Shown piece after piece: positions 44,302 to 57,976 of a stretch of 64,000 bases of DNA. Source of the stretch: Citricoccus zhacaiensis. GTDB taxonomy: Bacteria; Actinomycetota; Actinomycetes; Actinomycetales; Micrococcaceae. The translations under genes were made by a program, and so were the position numbers. Numbering within the stretch: the stretch's first letter is position 1; each line of letters begins with the position of its first letter. The notes beneath the pieces are model-generated. The model searched no databases and had not been told where the DNA came from. It saw only the letters and a program-made list of their open reading frames with translations. Location: positions 310,001-374,000 of the forward strand of contig NZ_BMLQ01000002.1 in the NCBI RefSeq assembly GCF_014645315.1. The letters are read 5' to 3'.

Positions 44302-45055
44302 CGGAGGAGACCACCACATGCCGGCGCGGACCCTCGCCCTCCGATTCGCTCGCGAGACCGCCCTCAGCAATAACGTCGTGAACGATCTTGCGTTCGTAGG
44401 CGCCCATCGGCCTCAGGTGCAGCGGCTCTCCGGTCTCGCGGACCTTGACGATGGCCTCCTGGGCGAGCTGCTCCAACTCCTGGGCACGCTCGGTGCGGTA
44501 CCCAGCGACGTCCAGGACGAGGCGGGAGCGGTTGCCGGTGGCTGACAGCACGGCCAAACGCACGAGCTCTTGCAGGGCTTCCAGGCCCTTGCCGTCTTTG
44601 CCCACGAGGTCGCGCAGGCGGTCGTCTCCCTCCTCTGCGATCACGGAGACGTAGGTGCGACCGTTGCGGATCTCGATGTCGATGTCACCGTCGAGGTCCG
44701 AGATGTCCAACAGTTCCTCGACGTAGTCGGCAGCGATGTCCCCCTCCTCCTCAAGGCGGCTGGCGGACGGGGCGTCAGAGTCCTCGGACGCCTCCGGCGA
44801 CGCGACTGCGCTCTGGTCGGTCTCTGCGGACTCCTGCTGGCCGGAGTCCTGTTGGTCCGACTCGTCCTCTGCTGAGGAGGAGTCTGCGGGTGTTCTCGAT
44901 TCGGTGGACGTCGCCGAACCGGTGGACACCTCCGCAGCGCTGTCCACGGCCTGGTCTGAAGCCCGCTCGGTGCTCTGCCCGATGGCCTGCTCGGCGGTCT
45001 CGGCCGACTCCGCAGCCTTACCGGACGGCGTGCTGGACGCGTCGCTCATGGTCAT
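44294..45055 (-). CDS. jag: Jag/KhpB-type KH-R3H RNA-binding protein
   Basis: 253 residues. The first 100 are acidic, Ser/Ala/Glu-rich and disordered. A KH domain with GKDGKGLEALQELVRLAVLS and an R3H domain with PMGAYERKIVHDVI follow. The family binds RNA and affects cell division and elongation. ATG 45055 overlaps the yidC stop (ATGA); ATG 45049 is also possible. Confidence 0.93.
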   Translation of the reverse strand: MTMSDASSTPSGKAAESAETAEQAIGQSTERASDQAVDSAAEVSTGSATSTESRTPADSSSAEDESDQQDSGQQESAETDQSAVASPEASEDSDAPSASRLEEEGDIAADYVEELLDISDLDGDIDIEIRNGRTYVSVIAEEGDDRLRDLVGKDGKGLEALQELVRLAVLSATGNRSRLVLDVAGYRTERAQELEQLAQEAIVKVRETGEPLHLRPMGAYERKIVHDVIAEGGLASESEGEGPRRHVVVSSGV

Positions 45056-46020
45056 CTCCTCTTCTTGGTCTTGCGCTTGGGCTGCTGGCGCTGACCGGTC
45101 TGCTGGGGCTTGGCCGCTTCGATCTCTGCCTTGGCTGCCGCCTCCTGGGCGGCTTTGCCGACAGGGGGAAGGCCCTTGACGGCGCGGCGTTCGTTCAACT
45201 CCTGCTCAGCCAGGGAGCCCGGGGTCGGGTTGTTGCGGATGATCCACATCTGCTGTGCCACGGCCCAGAAGTTCGTGGCAGTCCAGTAGATCAGCACGCC
45301 GATCGGGAAGTTGATGCCACCGATGCCGAACACCAACGGAAGGATGTACAGCATGAACTTCTGCGACTGGGCGAAGGGCCCGGTCATGGCAGCCTCGGAC
45401 ATGTTCTTGCTCATCAGCATCTTCTGCATGAAGAACTGGGAGCCGGACATGAGGATGATCATGATGACGGAGACCACGATGACGGCGACGTTGAGGTTCT
45501 CGCCCAGGGATCCCAGGAACGTGGACTGCATGGGGGCGCCCAGGAAGATCGCGTCTCCGAAGGAACGGATCTGGTCCGCGGTCAGCGCGGCCTCGCCTTC
45601 ACCTCGCTCGGCGGCGGCCCCTGCCCCGGTCAGGATCTGGAACAGGGCGAAGAAGAACGGCATCTGCACGAGCATGGGCAGACAGGCGGCGAAGGGGCTC
45701 GTGCCGTGTTCCTTGAACAGGGCCTGCTGTTCCATAGCCATGGCCTGACGGGACAGCTGGTCCGTCTTGCCCTTGTACTTGGCCTGGAGCTTCTTGATGT
45801 CCGGCTGGAGCGCCTGCATGGCACGCTGCGACTTGATCTGCTTGACGAACAGCGGAATCAGCAGGGTCCGCACCAGCACCACGAGCAGGATGATCGACAG
45901 CGTCCAGGTGAACCCGCTGTCCGGGTCCATGCCGACCAATTCCAGGACCGTGTGGAAGGCGCCGAGGATCCAGGACATCACCCACTTGAAGGGCCAGAGA
46001 ATGATTTGGAAGAAGTCCAT
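45052..46020 (-). CDS. yidC: Membrane protein insertase YidC (Oxa1 type)
   Basis: 322 residues, the short Gram-positive form. About five membrane segments, with the characteristic MQALQPDIKKLQAKYKGKTD cytoplasmic hairpin and the ACLPMLVQMPFFFALFQIL membrane segment. The basic C-terminal tail ends KRKTKKRR. No lipobox is seen. It inserts membrane proteins with or without SecYEG. It lies six bases after yidD and overlaps jag. Confidence 0.96.
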   Translation of the reverse strand: MDFFQIILWPFKWVMSWILGAFHTVLELVGMDPDSGFTWTLSIILLVVLVRTLLIPLFVKQIKSQRAMQALQPDIKKLQAKYKGKTDQLSRQAMAMEQQALFKEHGTSPFAACLPMLVQMPFFFALFQILTGAGAAAERGEGEAALTADQIRSFGDAIFLGAPMQSTFLGSLGENLNVAVIVVSVIMIILMSGSQFFMQKMLMSKNMSEAAMTGPFAQSQKFMLYILPLVFGIGGINFPIGVLIYWTATNFWAVAQQMWIIRNNPTPGSLAEQELNERRAVKGLPPVGKAAQEAAAKAEIEAAKPQQTGQRQQPKRKTKKRR

Positions 46021-46026
46021 GATCTC

Positions 46027-46392
46027 CTACTGTTCCGCCGGAGGATCCGGGGGGATGACGGGATGGTTTAGGTCAATGATCTTGGGTCGGCGGCCCGGTG
46101 GCCAAATCCTCCGGCCGGGTGGGACCGCATCGACACCACCTTTCGACCAGGGATGGCAGCTGCCGAGACGGCGTGCCGAGAGCCACGAGCCCTTCAGGGC
46201 ACCGTGGACGTGGACCGCCTCGAGCGCATAGGCCGAGCACGAGGGGAAGTACCGGCAGACCTGTCCGTAGAGCGGTGAGATCACCGCGCGGTAGGCCATC
46301 AGCAGCCAGGCCAGCAGGGTGGACGGCAGCGCGCGGAGCCAACCCCATTCAGCAGCGTCGGGCAGGGTGGTGAACGGGGACTGGGTGATCAT
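46027..46392 (-). CDS. yidD: Membrane protein insertion efficiency factor YidD
   Basis: 121 residues with the family signature [20 protein letters not shown], the [16 protein letters not shown] block and the C-terminal [14 protein letters not shown]. Small, amphipathic, membrane-peripheral. It overlaps rnpA by four bases. Confidence 0.95.
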   Translation of the reverse strand: MITQSPFTTLPDAAEWGWLRALPSTLLAWLLMAYRAVISPLYGQVCRYFPSCSAYALEAVHVHGALKGSWLSARRLGSCHPWSKGGVDAVPPGRRIWPPGRRPKIIDLNHPVIPPDPPAEQ

Positions 46393-46850
46393 GCGTTCAG
46401 CTCCGTCCCCGGGCCCTGATCCCGTGATGCGGACCGGCCGTGAGGCACGGGACCGCGGGGACGACGCCGGCCGGTTTCCTTCCGCAGAGCACCGGCCAAG
46501 GCCGAGTCCAGGTCCTTCTTGAGCTCGTCCCAGTCGGCTGTGCCCGACGGCGGCAGGGCACGGACCACCACGGTCGCACCCGGGTGCTGCGCCAGTGGCC
46601 CGTTGAGCTGATCGGCCACCGCGGCCCGAAGCCGACGCTTGACGCGATTGCGCACCACCGCATTGCCGACGGCCTTGGAGACGACGAAACCCACGCGCAC
46701 CGGTCCGGCCGAGCTATCGGCCTCGCTGGGGAGCGTGGGATCGAGAAGGTGTGCGGACACGACAACGTTCCGGCGCCCTGTCCGGGCGCCGGAACGCAGT
46801 GTCTGGGAAAAATCCGCGGGGGTGCGTACCCGTTTCTCGCGGGGCAGCAC
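46389..46850 (-). CDS. rnpA: Ribonuclease P protein component
   Basis: 153 residues from GTG 46850 ([20 protein letters not shown]). The RNR motif is in [19 protein letters not shown]. The C-terminal tail is Arg- and Pro-rich. It assists the RNase P RNA in 5' processing of tRNAs. The gap to rpmH is 38 bases. Confidence 0.95.
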   Translation of the reverse strand: MLPREKRVRTPADFSQTLRSGARTGRRNVVVSAHLLDPTLPSEADSSAGPVRVGFVVSKAVGNAVVRNRVKRRLRAAVADQLNGPLAQHPGATVVVRALPPSGTADWDELKKDLDSALAGALRKETGRRRPRGPVPHGRSASRDQGPGTELNA

Positions 46851-46888
46851 GCCGTGTCGTCCGCTCTGCTGATCGGCCTCTGGCCGGA

Positions 46889-47026
46889 TCAGGCGGACAG
46901 TTCCGTGCGGCCCTTGGTACGGCGGGTGGCCAGGATGGCGCGGCCGGCGCGGGTACGCATCCGGGCGCGGAAACCGTGCTTCTTGGCCCGGCGGCGGTTA
47001 TTCGGCTGAAAAGTCCGCTTGCTCAC
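46889..47026 (-). CDS. rpmH: 50S ribosomal protein L34
   Basis: 45 residues ([20 protein letters not shown]...), nearly identical to the universal L34. GTG 47026 with GGAGAT just upstream; the longer open frame to 47131 is not used. It is first in the operon running to rsmG. Confidence 0.98.
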   Translation of the reverse strand: MSKRTFQPNNRRRAKKHGFRARMRTRAGRAILATRRTKGRTELSA

Positions 47027-47234
47027 TTGATATCTCCACAACGTGTGTATGCGCCCGGACCCGTTGTACCTGGGGGAAGAACCGGTAGACGCTCTGACTA
47101 GGACTTCCCCGCTGAAGACACCGATCCACAAGCCTGGGCCTTCGGGTGTCCGCTGGTTGACTGCGCCCTGATGTCGATCCGGATCTTTCCAGTCGGTTCA
47201 GAGCACGGCTAAACAACCCCGCGGGGACCAATCA

Positions 47235-47264
47235 AGTTTAGGGATGATGGGCTATCAGCGTCAA
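47235..47264 (-). promoter_or_regulatory. Promoter of the rpmH-rnpA-yidD-yidC-jag-rsmG operon
   Basis: On the minus strand TTGACG (47264-47259), 18-base spacer, TAAACT (47240-47235). The leader of about 200 bases before rpmH contains no ORF. Confidence 0.65.
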
Positions 47265-47315
47265 ATTGCACTCTCCGGTGGCCTCCAGGGCACCCGACCT
47301 GTACCCTCGCCGGAG

Positions 47316-47358
47316 TTATCCACTGCCTGTGAATAACTCTGTGGATTGCCGTTAGACT
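47316..47358 (+). promoter_or_regulatory. dnaA: dnaA promoter with DnaA box
   Basis: TAGACT (47353-47358) with a 17-base spacer to TGAATA (47330-47335) is the likely core promoter. TTATCCACT, one mismatch from a DnaA box, lies just upstream (47316-47324). A TGTGGATTG (47339-47347) lies in the spacer. DnaA autorepression is plausible. Confidence 0.45.
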
Positions 47359-47391
47359 CGGTTCGACGCCGACGGAAGGACCCCAGCCCCC

Positions 47392-48840
47392 ATGGTTGCA
47401 GATGAGGCTGTCAGCAGCTCGTGGCGGAAGGTGGTCCGCACCCTTGAGGAAGACGACCGCGTCTCACCTCGCCAACTCGGCCATGTCGGCCTCGCGCAGC
47501 CCCAGGGGCTGATCGGCACGACCCTGTTGCTCGCTGTTCCGAACGAACTGACCCGTGAGGTCCTGCAGTCCCAGCTCAAGGACTCCCTCGCCGAAGCGCT
47601 CGGGAACGTGTTCCGGACCGAGATCCTGTGTGCCTATTCGATTGACTCGACCCTGATGGCCCAGTCGAGCGAGGACTACCAGCTGCCGACCGCCGCGGTG
47701 CCACCGGTCCGCGAGGTCCAGCACACCCGCTCGGCCCCGTCCCCCCATGCCCCGGTCCGCTCAGCGGCGCCGGCGCCAGCGCCGCCGTCGACCTCGGATG
47801 AGACCAGCCGACTGAACCCGCGGTACCACTTCGAGACCTTCGTCATCGGATCCTCGAACCGCTTCGCCCATGCCGCCGCCAATGCCGTTGCCGAGGCACC
47901 CGCAAAGGCCTATAACCCGCTGTTCATCTACGGCGAGTCCGGGCTGGGGAAGACGCACCTGCTGCACGCGATCGGTCACTATGCCCGTCACCTGTACCCG
48001 GGGTTGCGCGTCCGGTACGTGAACTCCGAGGAGTTCACCAACGACTTCATCAACTCGATCCGCCACGACGAGGGCGCGAGCTTCAAGCAGGTGTACCGCA
48101 ATGTGGACATCCTCCTCATCGACGACATCCAGTTCCTGGCGGACAAGGAAGCCACCGTCGAGGAGTTCTTCCACACCTTCAACACCCTCTACAACAACAA
48201 CAAGCAGGTCGTGATCACCTCCGACCTGCCGCCGAAGCAGCTGTCCGGCTTCGAGGAACGGCTGCGCTCACGCTTCGAGTGGGGTCTGATCACGGACATC
48301 CAGCCGCCGGACCTGGAGACGCGCATCGCCATCCTCCGTAAGAAGGCAGAAGCCGAGGGGCTGACGGCCCCGCCCGAGGTCCTCGAGTACATCGGCTCCA
48401 ACATCTCCACCAATATCCGCGAGCTGGAGGGTGCCCTCATCCGCGTCACCGCCTTCGCGTCGCTGAACAAGCAGCCGGTCGGGATCCAACTGGCGGAACA
48501 GGTTCTGCGTGACCTCATCACCCATGAGGACGCACACGAGATCACCGCGCCGACCATCCTCAACGAGACCGCGGCGTACTTCAACCTGACCATGGAGGAG
48601 TTGACCTCCAAGTCACGGACCAGGACCCTCGTCACGGCCCGCCAGATCGCCATGTACCTCCTGCGTGAGCTGACGGAGATGTCCCTGCCGAAGATCGGTC
48701 AGGAGCTGGGCGGCCGGGACCACACCACGGTGATCCACGCCGACCGCAAGATCCGTGAGCTGATGGCTGAACGCCGGACGATCTACAACCAGGTCACCGA
48801 GTTGACGAACCGGATCAAGCAGCAACAACGCGCCCGCTGA
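47392..48840 (+). CDS. dnaA: Chromosomal replication initiator DnaA
   Basis: 482 residues. Domain I is about 1-85. A Pro/Ser/Ala-rich domain II lies at about 95-145. The AAA+ domain III has Walker A IYGESGLGKTHLLHA and Walker B ILLIDDIQFLADK. Domain IV has the DnaA-box-binding signature ELGGRDHTTVIHADRKI. ATG 47392 follows GGAAGGA with a longer than usual spacing. It opens oriC in the adjacent gap and loads the helicase. Confidence 0.98.
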   Translation: MVADEAVSSSWRKVVRTLEEDDRVSPRQLGHVGLAQPQGLIGTTLLLAVPNELTREVLQSQLKDSLAEALGNVFRTEILCAYSIDSTLMAQSSEDYQLPTAAVPPVREVQHTRSAPSPHAPVRSAAPAPAPPSTSDETSRLNPRYHFETFVIGSSNRFAHAAANAVAEAPAKAYNPLFIYGESGLGKTHLLHAIGHYARHLYPGLRVRYVNSEEFTNDFINSIRHDEGASFKQVYRNVDILLIDDIQFLADKEATVEEFFHTFNTLYNNNKQVVITSDLPPKQLSGFEERLRSRFEWGLITDIQPPDLETRIAILRKKAEAEGLTAPPEVLEYIGSNISTNIRELEGALIRVTAFASLNKQPVGIQLAEQVLRDLITHEDAHEITAPTILNETAAYFNLTMEELTSKSRTRTLVTARQIAMYLLRELTEMSLPKIGQELGGRDHTTVIHADRKIRELMAERRTIYNQVTELTNRIKQQQRAR

Positions 48841-49058
48841 CCTCATCGGGCCCTTACGATCCTGACGTCCTGTCAGGTCTGAAGGCTGCGCCTCGACCGC
48901 TGGGCCCTTCCTCAGAGCCAGATGAGATCGTGGCCGGACCCAGACCTGGACCCAACCTCGGGTCCTCCCTCATCCAGCTCGTCCAGAGGCAACCTTGATC
49001 CTTAACGACAAGGTGGTTCCACAGGCAGAACACCGGAGTGAGCGCTCAAGAGCCTCGC

Positions 49059-49365
49059 TTATCCACAGTTGTCCACAAATATCCACAGGCTGTGGGAGGC
49101 CTTCTCCGAGTACAACCCACAGCTGTGGACAAACCTGTGGATGCTTAAGTGGAGTGTTCGGGCGATTCTCTGGATAACTACACGCTTCCCTGTGAATTCG
49201 CAGATCCACGATCGAAAGTTGTGCACCGACCGTGCACAGGGCAAGCGAGAGAACTCCACCGCAGGGTCCACAGGAGGAACGCCGGAACCGCACCGACGGA
49301 TGGGGTTATCCACAGTATCCACAGGACTTATTAACACTACTGATCCCTGTTAAGAATGAATCCCA
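49059..49365. other. Chromosomal replication origin oriC
   Basis: In the gene-free stretch 48841-49629, DnaA boxes cluster: TTATCCACA 49059-49067 and 49306-49314; TTGTCCACA 49069-49077 and (minus strand) 49124-49132; one-mismatch boxes at 49079-49087, 49136-49144, 49169-49177 and 49315-49323. An AT-rich segment (about 49328-49365, TTATTAACACTACTG and on) beside the last boxes is the likely unwinding element. Position between dnaA and dnaN is the actinobacterial standard. The remaining bases 48841-49058 and 49366-49629 show no gene; the latter leads to dnaN. Confidence 0.9.
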
Positions 49366-49629
49366 AGAACATCCGCCCCTGCCTGCCGATCACCGCTCGC
49401 CGGATCTGACGAATCCGCCGAAACGTGGGACGCTTCGAGGGCGGTCCTCATGCCTGAGGCACAGCGACCAACCACATCCGCGGCACAAATGCCAACATTC
49501 GCGCCCTCGGCGAGTCACGGTAAGCTGACACAGCACACGGCTCAGACGTGTGATTCGAAGGATGCCCGGCGGGGGTATCTGGAGGAAGACCACCATCACC
49601 TGCCGTCTACGAGAAAGGCGGAAACTTCT

Positions 49630-50760
49630 GTGAAGTTCACCGTTGAGCGAGACATCCTGACGGACGCCGTCTCCTGGACCGCACGTTCACTGTCCCCTCG
49701 CCCGCCGGTACCGGTGCTGTCCGGGCTGCTGATCACCGCCGAGGACAACCTGGTCTCCATCGCCAGCTTCGACTACGAGACCTCAGCGCAGCTCGAGATC
49801 GAGGCGGACATCGAGACTCCCGGCAAGATCCTGGTCTCCGGCCGGCTGCTCAACGACATCGTCCGCTCCCTTCCGGCAGCGCCCGTCACTCTGGAAACCG
49901 ATGGCTCCAAGGTGGTCCTGACGTGCCGGAACTCACGCTTCGCCCTGGCCACCATGCCCGTCGAGGACTATCCGGCTCTCCCGGAGATGCCTGAGTCAGC
50001 AGGCACCGTGGATGGGGACGCGTTCGCTCACGCGGTCGCCCAGGTGACAGTGGCGGCTTCCAAGGACGACACCCTGCCGATCCTCACCGCAGTGAAGCTG
50101 GAGATCGAGGGCGACCGCATCACCTTCCTCGCCACGGACCGCTATCGGCTGGCCATGAAGGAACTCAACTGGTCTCCTGCGGATCCCTCGATCTCAACGT
50201 CCCTGCTGGTCAAGGCCAAGACCCTCACGGAAGTTGCCAAATCATTGGCTGGCGGCGGCGATCTGCAGCTGCGATTGCCCCAGGAGTCATCCACGTCGGA
50301 CCTGGTGGGCTTCTCCTCCGGAGGACGGCGCACCACCAGCCTGCTGGTGGACGGGGAGTACCCGAAGATCCGGGCACTCTTCCCGGAGTCCAGCCCTATC
50401 CACGCCGTGGTCCCGACCGGTCCGCTGATCGAGGCCGTCCGGCGCGTTGCCCTCGTTGCCGAACGCAACACCGCCGTGCGCATGATGTTCAATGACGGCC
50501 ACGTCACCCTCGACGCCGGCGCCGGTGACGATGCCTCCGCGAACGAGTCCCTGGACTCCGTCCTCGATGGCGACGAGATCACCGTGGCATTCAACCCGTC
50601 CTACCTCGGCGAGGGACTCAACGTCATCAATGCCCCGTACGTGCGCTTCTCCTTCACCACGGCGCCGAAGCCGGCCCTGATGACCGCCCAGCAGGAACAG
50701 GACTCCCCCGAACAGGACGACTACCGGTACCTGGTCATGCCGGTGCGCCTGGCCAACTGA
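49630..50760 (+). CDS. dnaN: DNA polymerase III beta (sliding clamp)
   Basis: 376 residues from GTG 49630 with AAAGGCGG eight bases upstream; the open frame to 49450 is noncoding leader. [20 protein letters not shown] is the usual opening. Three clamp domains are present, and the C-terminus [12 protein letters not shown] is standard. It forms the ring that tethers the polymerase. Confidence 0.98.
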   Translation: MKFTVERDILTDAVSWTARSLSPRPPVPVLSGLLITAEDNLVSIASFDYETSAQLEIEADIETPGKILVSGRLLNDIVRSLPAAPVTLETDGSKVVLTCRNSRFALATMPVEDYPALPEMPESAGTVDGDAFAHAVAQVTVAASKDDTLPILTAVKLEIEGDRITFLATDRYRLAMKELNWSPADPSISTSLLVKAKTLTEVAKSLAGGGDLQLRLPQESSTSDLVGFSSGGRRTTSLLVDGEYPKIRALFPESSPIHAVVPTGPLIEAVRRVALVAERNTAVRMMFNDGHVTLDAGAGDDASANESLDSVLDGDEITVAFNPSYLGEGLNVINAPYVRFSFTTAPKPALMTAQQEQDSPEQDDYRYLVMPVRLAN

Positions 50761-50798
50761 CCCGGCTGACAGCCCAGTCAGGTCACCGACACCGAAAC

Positions 50799-51998
50799 GT
50801 GTTTCTCTCCCATCTCTCCCTCACTCAGTACCGCTCCTACCATCAGGCCGATGTCTCCCTGGTGCCAGGACCCAATGTGCTGGTCGGATCCAACGGGGTC
50901 GGAAAGACGAATATCGTCGAGGCCGTGGGTTATTTGGCCACGCAGGTCTCCCACCGCGTGTCCACTGATTCTCCCTTGGTGCACTTCGGCGCCTCGCAAG
51001 CAATCATCCGCGGTCGCATCCACCGAGGGGACCGGGCCATCTCCCTCGAACTGGAGATCAATCCCGGGAAGTCCAACCGGGCCGCCGTCAACCGGGGCGC
51101 CCCACAACGGGCCCGCGAGGGCCTCGGACTGCTGCGGTCGGTGTTGTTCGCTCCGGAGGACCTGGCGCTGATCAATGGCGACCCGTCCGTTCGGCGTCGG
51201 TTCCTGGATGATCTCGTGGTTCAGCTGCGGCCGGCGCTCGGGGATGCCCGCAGTGATTACGACCGGGTGCTGAAGCAACGGAACGCGCTGCTGAAGAACG
51301 CCAAGCACTCCGGACGATGGACTGAGGAACACGCGCACACCCTCGGGGTGTGGGATGAACACCTCGCCCGTGCCGGTGCCCGCGTCCTCAACGGCCGCCT
51401 CCATGTGCTGCAGATGCTCGCCCATCCCCTCACCGAGTCCTACACCGCCCTGGCCGAGAGTGTGAGGACCGCGGGGTTCAGCTATGAATCCACTGTCCCG
51501 CTGGCGGGTGGCCAACACCAGGAGATTCCGGACGAACAGGCCCTCCACGAGGCACTGCTCGCAGAACTCGAGTCCCGTCACCGGCAGGAGCGAGACCGCG
51601 GCGTCACCCTGGCCGGCCCGCACCGAGATGACCTGGCCCTGACCCTTGGCCCAGCACCGGTGAAGGGATTCGCCTCCCACGGCGAGACCTGGTCCATGGC
51701 ACTGTCGCTCAAATTGGCCAGTTACCGCATCCTGGTGGCCGACGATCCGGATCCTCATGCCCGGCCCGTGCTCATCCTCGATGATGTCTTCGCCGAACTC
51801 GACGCCGCCCGCCGCAGTCGGCTCGCTGAGTTGGTCTCCGGCGCAGAGCAACTCCTGGTCACGGCCGCCGTCGCCGCAGACATCCCGGACGAGCTGACCG
51901 GCCCGAGGATCAACGTCACTCTGGGGGACGACGGGAGTGTGGTCCACCAGGCCGAATCCTCCGGATCGGCCGCACCCGAGCCGGAGGATTCGCCGTGA
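50799..51998 (+). CDS. recF: DNA replication/repair protein RecF
   Basis: 399 residues. Walker [21 protein letters not shown] (about residue 31). The C-terminal ABC-type motifs include the SMALSLKLA signature region and [17 protein letters not shown] 50799 has only a weak ribosome-binding site. RecF loads RecA at gaps. GTG of the next gene overlaps its stop. Confidence 0.97.
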   Translation: MFLSHLSLTQYRSYHQADVSLVPGPNVLVGSNGVGKTNIVEAVGYLATQVSHRVSTDSPLVHFGASQAIIRGRIHRGDRAISLELEINPGKSNRAAVNRGAPQRAREGLGLLRSVLFAPEDLALINGDPSVRRRFLDDLVVQLRPALGDARSDYDRVLKQRNALLKNAKHSGRWTEEHAHTLGVWDEHLARAGARVLNGRLHVLQMLAHPLTESYTALAESVRTAGFSYESTVPLAGGQHQEIPDEQALHEALLAELESRHRQERDRGVTLAGPHRDDLALTLGPAPVKGFASHGETWSMALSLKLASYRILVADDPDPHARPVLILDDVFAELDAARRSRLAELVSGAEQLLVTAAVAADIPDELTGPRINVTLGDDGSVVHQAESSGSAAPEPEDSP

Positions 51999-52576
51999 GC
52001 AGCCCTGACGAGCTCGTGCCCCCACCGGAGCGGGAAACCTCTCCGGACGGGATCGAGGATGATCCTGATGCGGCGATCGTGGCCCTCAACCGAGTGCGTC
52101 AGGCCGCGGAATCCCGGGGTGAGGTCCGACGTCGGCGCCCGGCAGCCAAAGGCCGCGGGGCCACCGAGGCATCGGGGGCTGGGAGCGGGATGGTGCCGGG
52201 CCGGCGTCGGGGTCCGGATGCCCGGGACCCGAGGATGGTGGGCGATGTCTTCGGCCGGTTGGTCACCGAACGCGGGTGGTCCTCGCCCGTGGCCGTGGGC
52301 TCCGTCCTGTCCCGGTGGGACGAACTGGTCGGCGCGGACATCGGGCTGCACTGCCGGCCCGAGAGCTTCGAGAACGCCGTGGTGACCGTCCGCTGTGATT
52401 CCACCGCGTGGGCCACCCAGCTCAAGCTGCTGAAGCCGGCCCTGCTCCAGCGATTCGAAACGGAACTGGGTCCAGGGATCGTGACGAGCCTGCGGGTGGC
52501 GGGCCCAGCCGCTCCCTCATGGCGCAAGGGTCCACGGGTGGTCAAGGGGCGCGGCCCCCGGGATACCTACGGGTGA
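51995..52576 (+). CDS. dciA: DciA/DUF721 helicase-loading protein
   Basis: 193 residues; GTG 51995 overlaps recF. The N-terminal 85 residues are charged and disordered, including [12 protein letters not shown]. The C-terminal DUF721 KH-like domain has [20 protein letters not shown] and [18 protein letters not shown]. DciA loads DnaB in bacteria lacking DnaC/DnaI (family knowledge). Confidence 0.9.
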   Translation: MSSPDELVPPPERETSPDGIEDDPDAAIVALNRVRQAAESRGEVRRRRPAAKGRGATEASGAGSGMVPGRRRGPDARDPRMVGDVFGRLVTERGWSSPVAVGSVLSRWDELVGADIGLHCRPESFENAVVTVRCDSTAWATQLKLLKPALLQRFETELGPGIVTSLRVAGPAAPSWRKGPRVVKGRGPRDTYG

Positions 52577-52897
52577 TCGGATCGATGCCGGCGCCGGTTC
52601 CACAGGCCGGGGCATTCTCCGGGGAACCCGCCAACGGCGATTTGGCGAACTGGAACCCCGTTGGGCGGATCGGGACCTGGAGGGGGTACCCCGGGCGGTC
52701 GGAATCGCCGATTCTGTTCCGTAGAGGCCATGTTTTATCCCCGGAACACCTCCCTGAAGACGCACGATTCGGCGTGTCGGGGGTAGAATAGGACGGAATC
52801 GTGCCGAGAGGGACACCTTCCGTGCGCCCCGGCGCCAGAACCCCTTGGCACATGCGATGTGAAGCCCAGTACCCCAACAGAGGAGCCGTAGACGCCC
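52577..52897 (+). promoter_or_regulatory. gyrB upstream region
   Basis: No ORF with sound codon use. The clearest element is TAGAAT at 52784-52789, a good -10 box with no clear -35, about 110 bases before gyrB. GAGGAG (52880-52885) is the ribosome-binding site. A GC hairpin (CCGGCGCCGG, about 52588) lies after dciA. Confidence 0.45.
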
Positions 52898-55108
52898 GTG
52901 GCCGAAGAGAACAACGGCACAGATCAGAGCGGCGCCCCGCAGGATCCCACCGTCGAGACCACCGCCCCGGCGGAGAACGACGCGACGGCCTCGGAGGCAT
53001 CCACCCCGTCGACGCAGATCACCGAGGCGAACCGCAAGGTGGAGCACGAATACGGTGCCGGGGACATCACGGTCCTCGAGGGGTTGGAGGCCGTCCGCAA
53101 ACGCCCTGGCATGTACATCGGTTCCACGGGCCCGCGCGGTCTGCACCACCTGGTGTCCGAGGTCGTGGACAACTCGGTGGACGAGGCGCTGGCCGGGTAC
53201 TGCGACACCATCCACGTGACCCTGCAGGCGGACGGCGGCGTGCGTGTCCAGGACAACGGCCGCGGCATCCCCGTGGACATGCACCCCACCGAGGGCAGGC
53301 CCACCGTGGAGGTCGTCATGACGATCCTGCACGCCGGCGGCAAGTTCGGCGGCGGCGGCTACGCGGTCTCCGGAGGTCTGCACGGTGTGGGCATCTCCGT
53401 GGTCAACGCGCTGTCCACCCGCGTGGACACCGAGATCCGCCGCCAGGGCAGCCTCTGGAAGATGAGCTTTGCCGATGGCGGTGTGCCGCAGGGCGAACTC
53501 CTCAACGCCGGGGAGACGGACGAGACGGGCACCACCCAGACGTTCTACCCGGACCCCGCGATCTTCGACACGATCGATTTCGACTTCGAGACCCTGCGCG
53601 CCCGGTTCCAGCAGATGGCGTTCCTCAACAAGGGTCTGCGCATCACCCTCACGGATGAGCGGTTGATCGAGACGAACGAGATCCAGCAGGATGAGATCGC
53701 CGGGGACACCGACGGTGACGGCGTTCCGGGTACCGACGCGGACCGCCAGACCGAGAGCGAAGCCCAGCCGGACACCATCGGCGAGGACCTGGCCAGCGCG
53801 AAGAAGCGGATGGTCGACTACAAGTACGACAACGGGCTGCTGGACTACGTCCAGCACCTGAACTCGAACAAGAAGGTCGAGATGGTCCACGAGGACGTCA
53901 TCGCCTTCGAGACCGAGGACACCGACCGCAAGATGGCCGCCGAGGTGGCCATGCAGTGGACCACGGCCTACTCCGAGTCCGTGCACACCTACGCCAACAC
54001 CATCAACACGCACGAGGGCGGTAGCCACGAAGAGGGCTTCCGGGCGGCTCTGACCTCCCTGGTCAACCGCTATGCACGGGAGAAGGAGATCCTGAGGGCC
54101 AAGGACGAGAACCTCTCGGGCGATGACGTCCGCGAAGGCCTGACCGCCGTGTTGTCCATCAAGCTCTCCGAACCGCAGTTCGAAGGCCAGACCAAGACCA
54201 AGCTGGGCAATTCCGAGGCCAAGGGCTTCATCCAGAAGATCGTCTCCGACCAGCTCGGTGACTGGCTGGAGCGCAATCCCGGTCCGGCCAAGGACATCAT
54301 CCGCAAGGCCCAGCTGGCCTCTCAGGCGCGGCTGGCCGCCCGCAAGGCCAGGGACAATGCCCGCCGCAAGTCACCGCTGGAATCCTTCGGCATGCCCGGC
54401 AAGCTCGCCGACTGCTCCTCGAAGAACCCCGTTGAGTGCGAGGTCTACATCGTGGAGGGCGACTCCGCCGGCGGATCGGCCAAGCAGGGCCGCAACCCCG
54501 GCACCCAGGCCATCCTCCCGCTCCGTGGCAAGATCCTGAACGTGGAGCGGGCCCGTCTGGACCGGGCGCTGTCCAATGCCGAGATCCAGTCGATGATCAC
54601 GGCCTTCGGCACCGGCATCGGCGAGGAATTCGACATCACGAAGCTGCGGTACCACAAGATCGTGCTGATGGCGGACGCCGATGTGGATGGCCAGCACATC
54701 ACCACGCTGCTGCTGACGGTGCTGTTCCGCTACATGCGGCCGCTGATCGAGCACGGATTCGTATTCCTGGCGCAGCCCCCGCTGTACCGGATCAAATGGT
54801 CCAACGCGCCGCACGACTACGTGTTCTCCGACGAGGAGCGGGACCAGGCGGTGGCCGCGGGCCTCGCCAGGGGCTGGCGCTACCCGAAGGACAACGGCAT
54901 CCAACGCTACAAGGGCCTGGGTGAGATGGACTTCAAGGAGTTGTGGGACACCACCATGGACCCGGAGCACCGCACCCTGCTGCAGGTCACCATGGACGAC
55001 GCGGCGGCAGCAGACGAGATCTTCTCCATGCTGATGGGCGAGGACGTCGAATCACGCCGTTCCTTCATCCAGCAGAACGCCAAGGACGTCCGCTTCCTGG
55101 ATATCTGA
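52898..55108 (+). CDS. gyrB: DNA gyrase subunit B
   Basis: 736 residues. The GHKL ATPase has [13 protein letters not shown] and [15 protein letters not shown]. The TOPRIM part has the [13 protein letters not shown] and [12 protein letters not shown] acidic residues, and QRYKGLGEM follows. The first 35 residues and an acidic insert (about 262-302, [15 protein letters not shown]) in the transducer domain extend the protein. GTG 52898. Together with GyrA it introduces negative supercoils. Confidence 0.98.
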   Translation: MAEENNGTDQSGAPQDPTVETTAPAENDATASEASTPSTQITEANRKVEHEYGAGDITVLEGLEAVRKRPGMYIGSTGPRGLHHLVSEVVDNSVDEALAGYCDTIHVTLQADGGVRVQDNGRGIPVDMHPTEGRPTVEVVMTILHAGGKFGGGGYAVSGGLHGVGISVVNALSTRVDTEIRRQGSLWKMSFADGGVPQGELLNAGETDETGTTQTFYPDPAIFDTIDFDFETLRARFQQMAFLNKGLRITLTDERLIETNEIQQDEIAGDTDGDGVPGTDADRQTESEAQPDTIGEDLASAKKRMVDYKYDNGLLDYVQHLNSNKKVEMVHEDVIAFETEDTDRKMAAEVAMQWTTAYSESVHTYANTINTHEGGSHEEGFRAALTSLVNRYAREKEILRAKDENLSGDDVREGLTAVLSIKLSEPQFEGQTKTKLGNSEAKGFIQKIVSDQLGDWLERNPGPAKDIIRKAQLASQARLAARKARDNARRKSPLESFGMPGKLADCSSKNPVECEVYIVEGDSAGGSAKQGRNPGTQAILPLRGKILNVERARLDRALSNAEIQSMITAFGTGIGEEFDITKLRYHKIVLMADADVDGQHITTLLLTVLFRYMRPLIEHGFVFLAQPPLYRIKWSNAPHDYVFSDEERDQAVAAGLARGWRYPKDNGIQRYKGLGEMDFKELWDTTMDPEHRTLLQVTMDDAAAADEIFSMLMGEDVESRRSFIQQNAKDVRFLDI

Positions 55109-55237
55109 GCCTTCTGAGGCTTCTGATCCCCTCCGCTACCCACCCCGGCCGAAAACGGTCACGGCCCGGCGGCACCGAGTGATCGGCGCCCGGGCCGTGG
55201 CACGGCCCCCATACTTTGAGACCCGAGGACACCGCGC

Positions 55238-57975
<2,738 letters not shown>

Positions 57976-57976
<1 letters not shown>

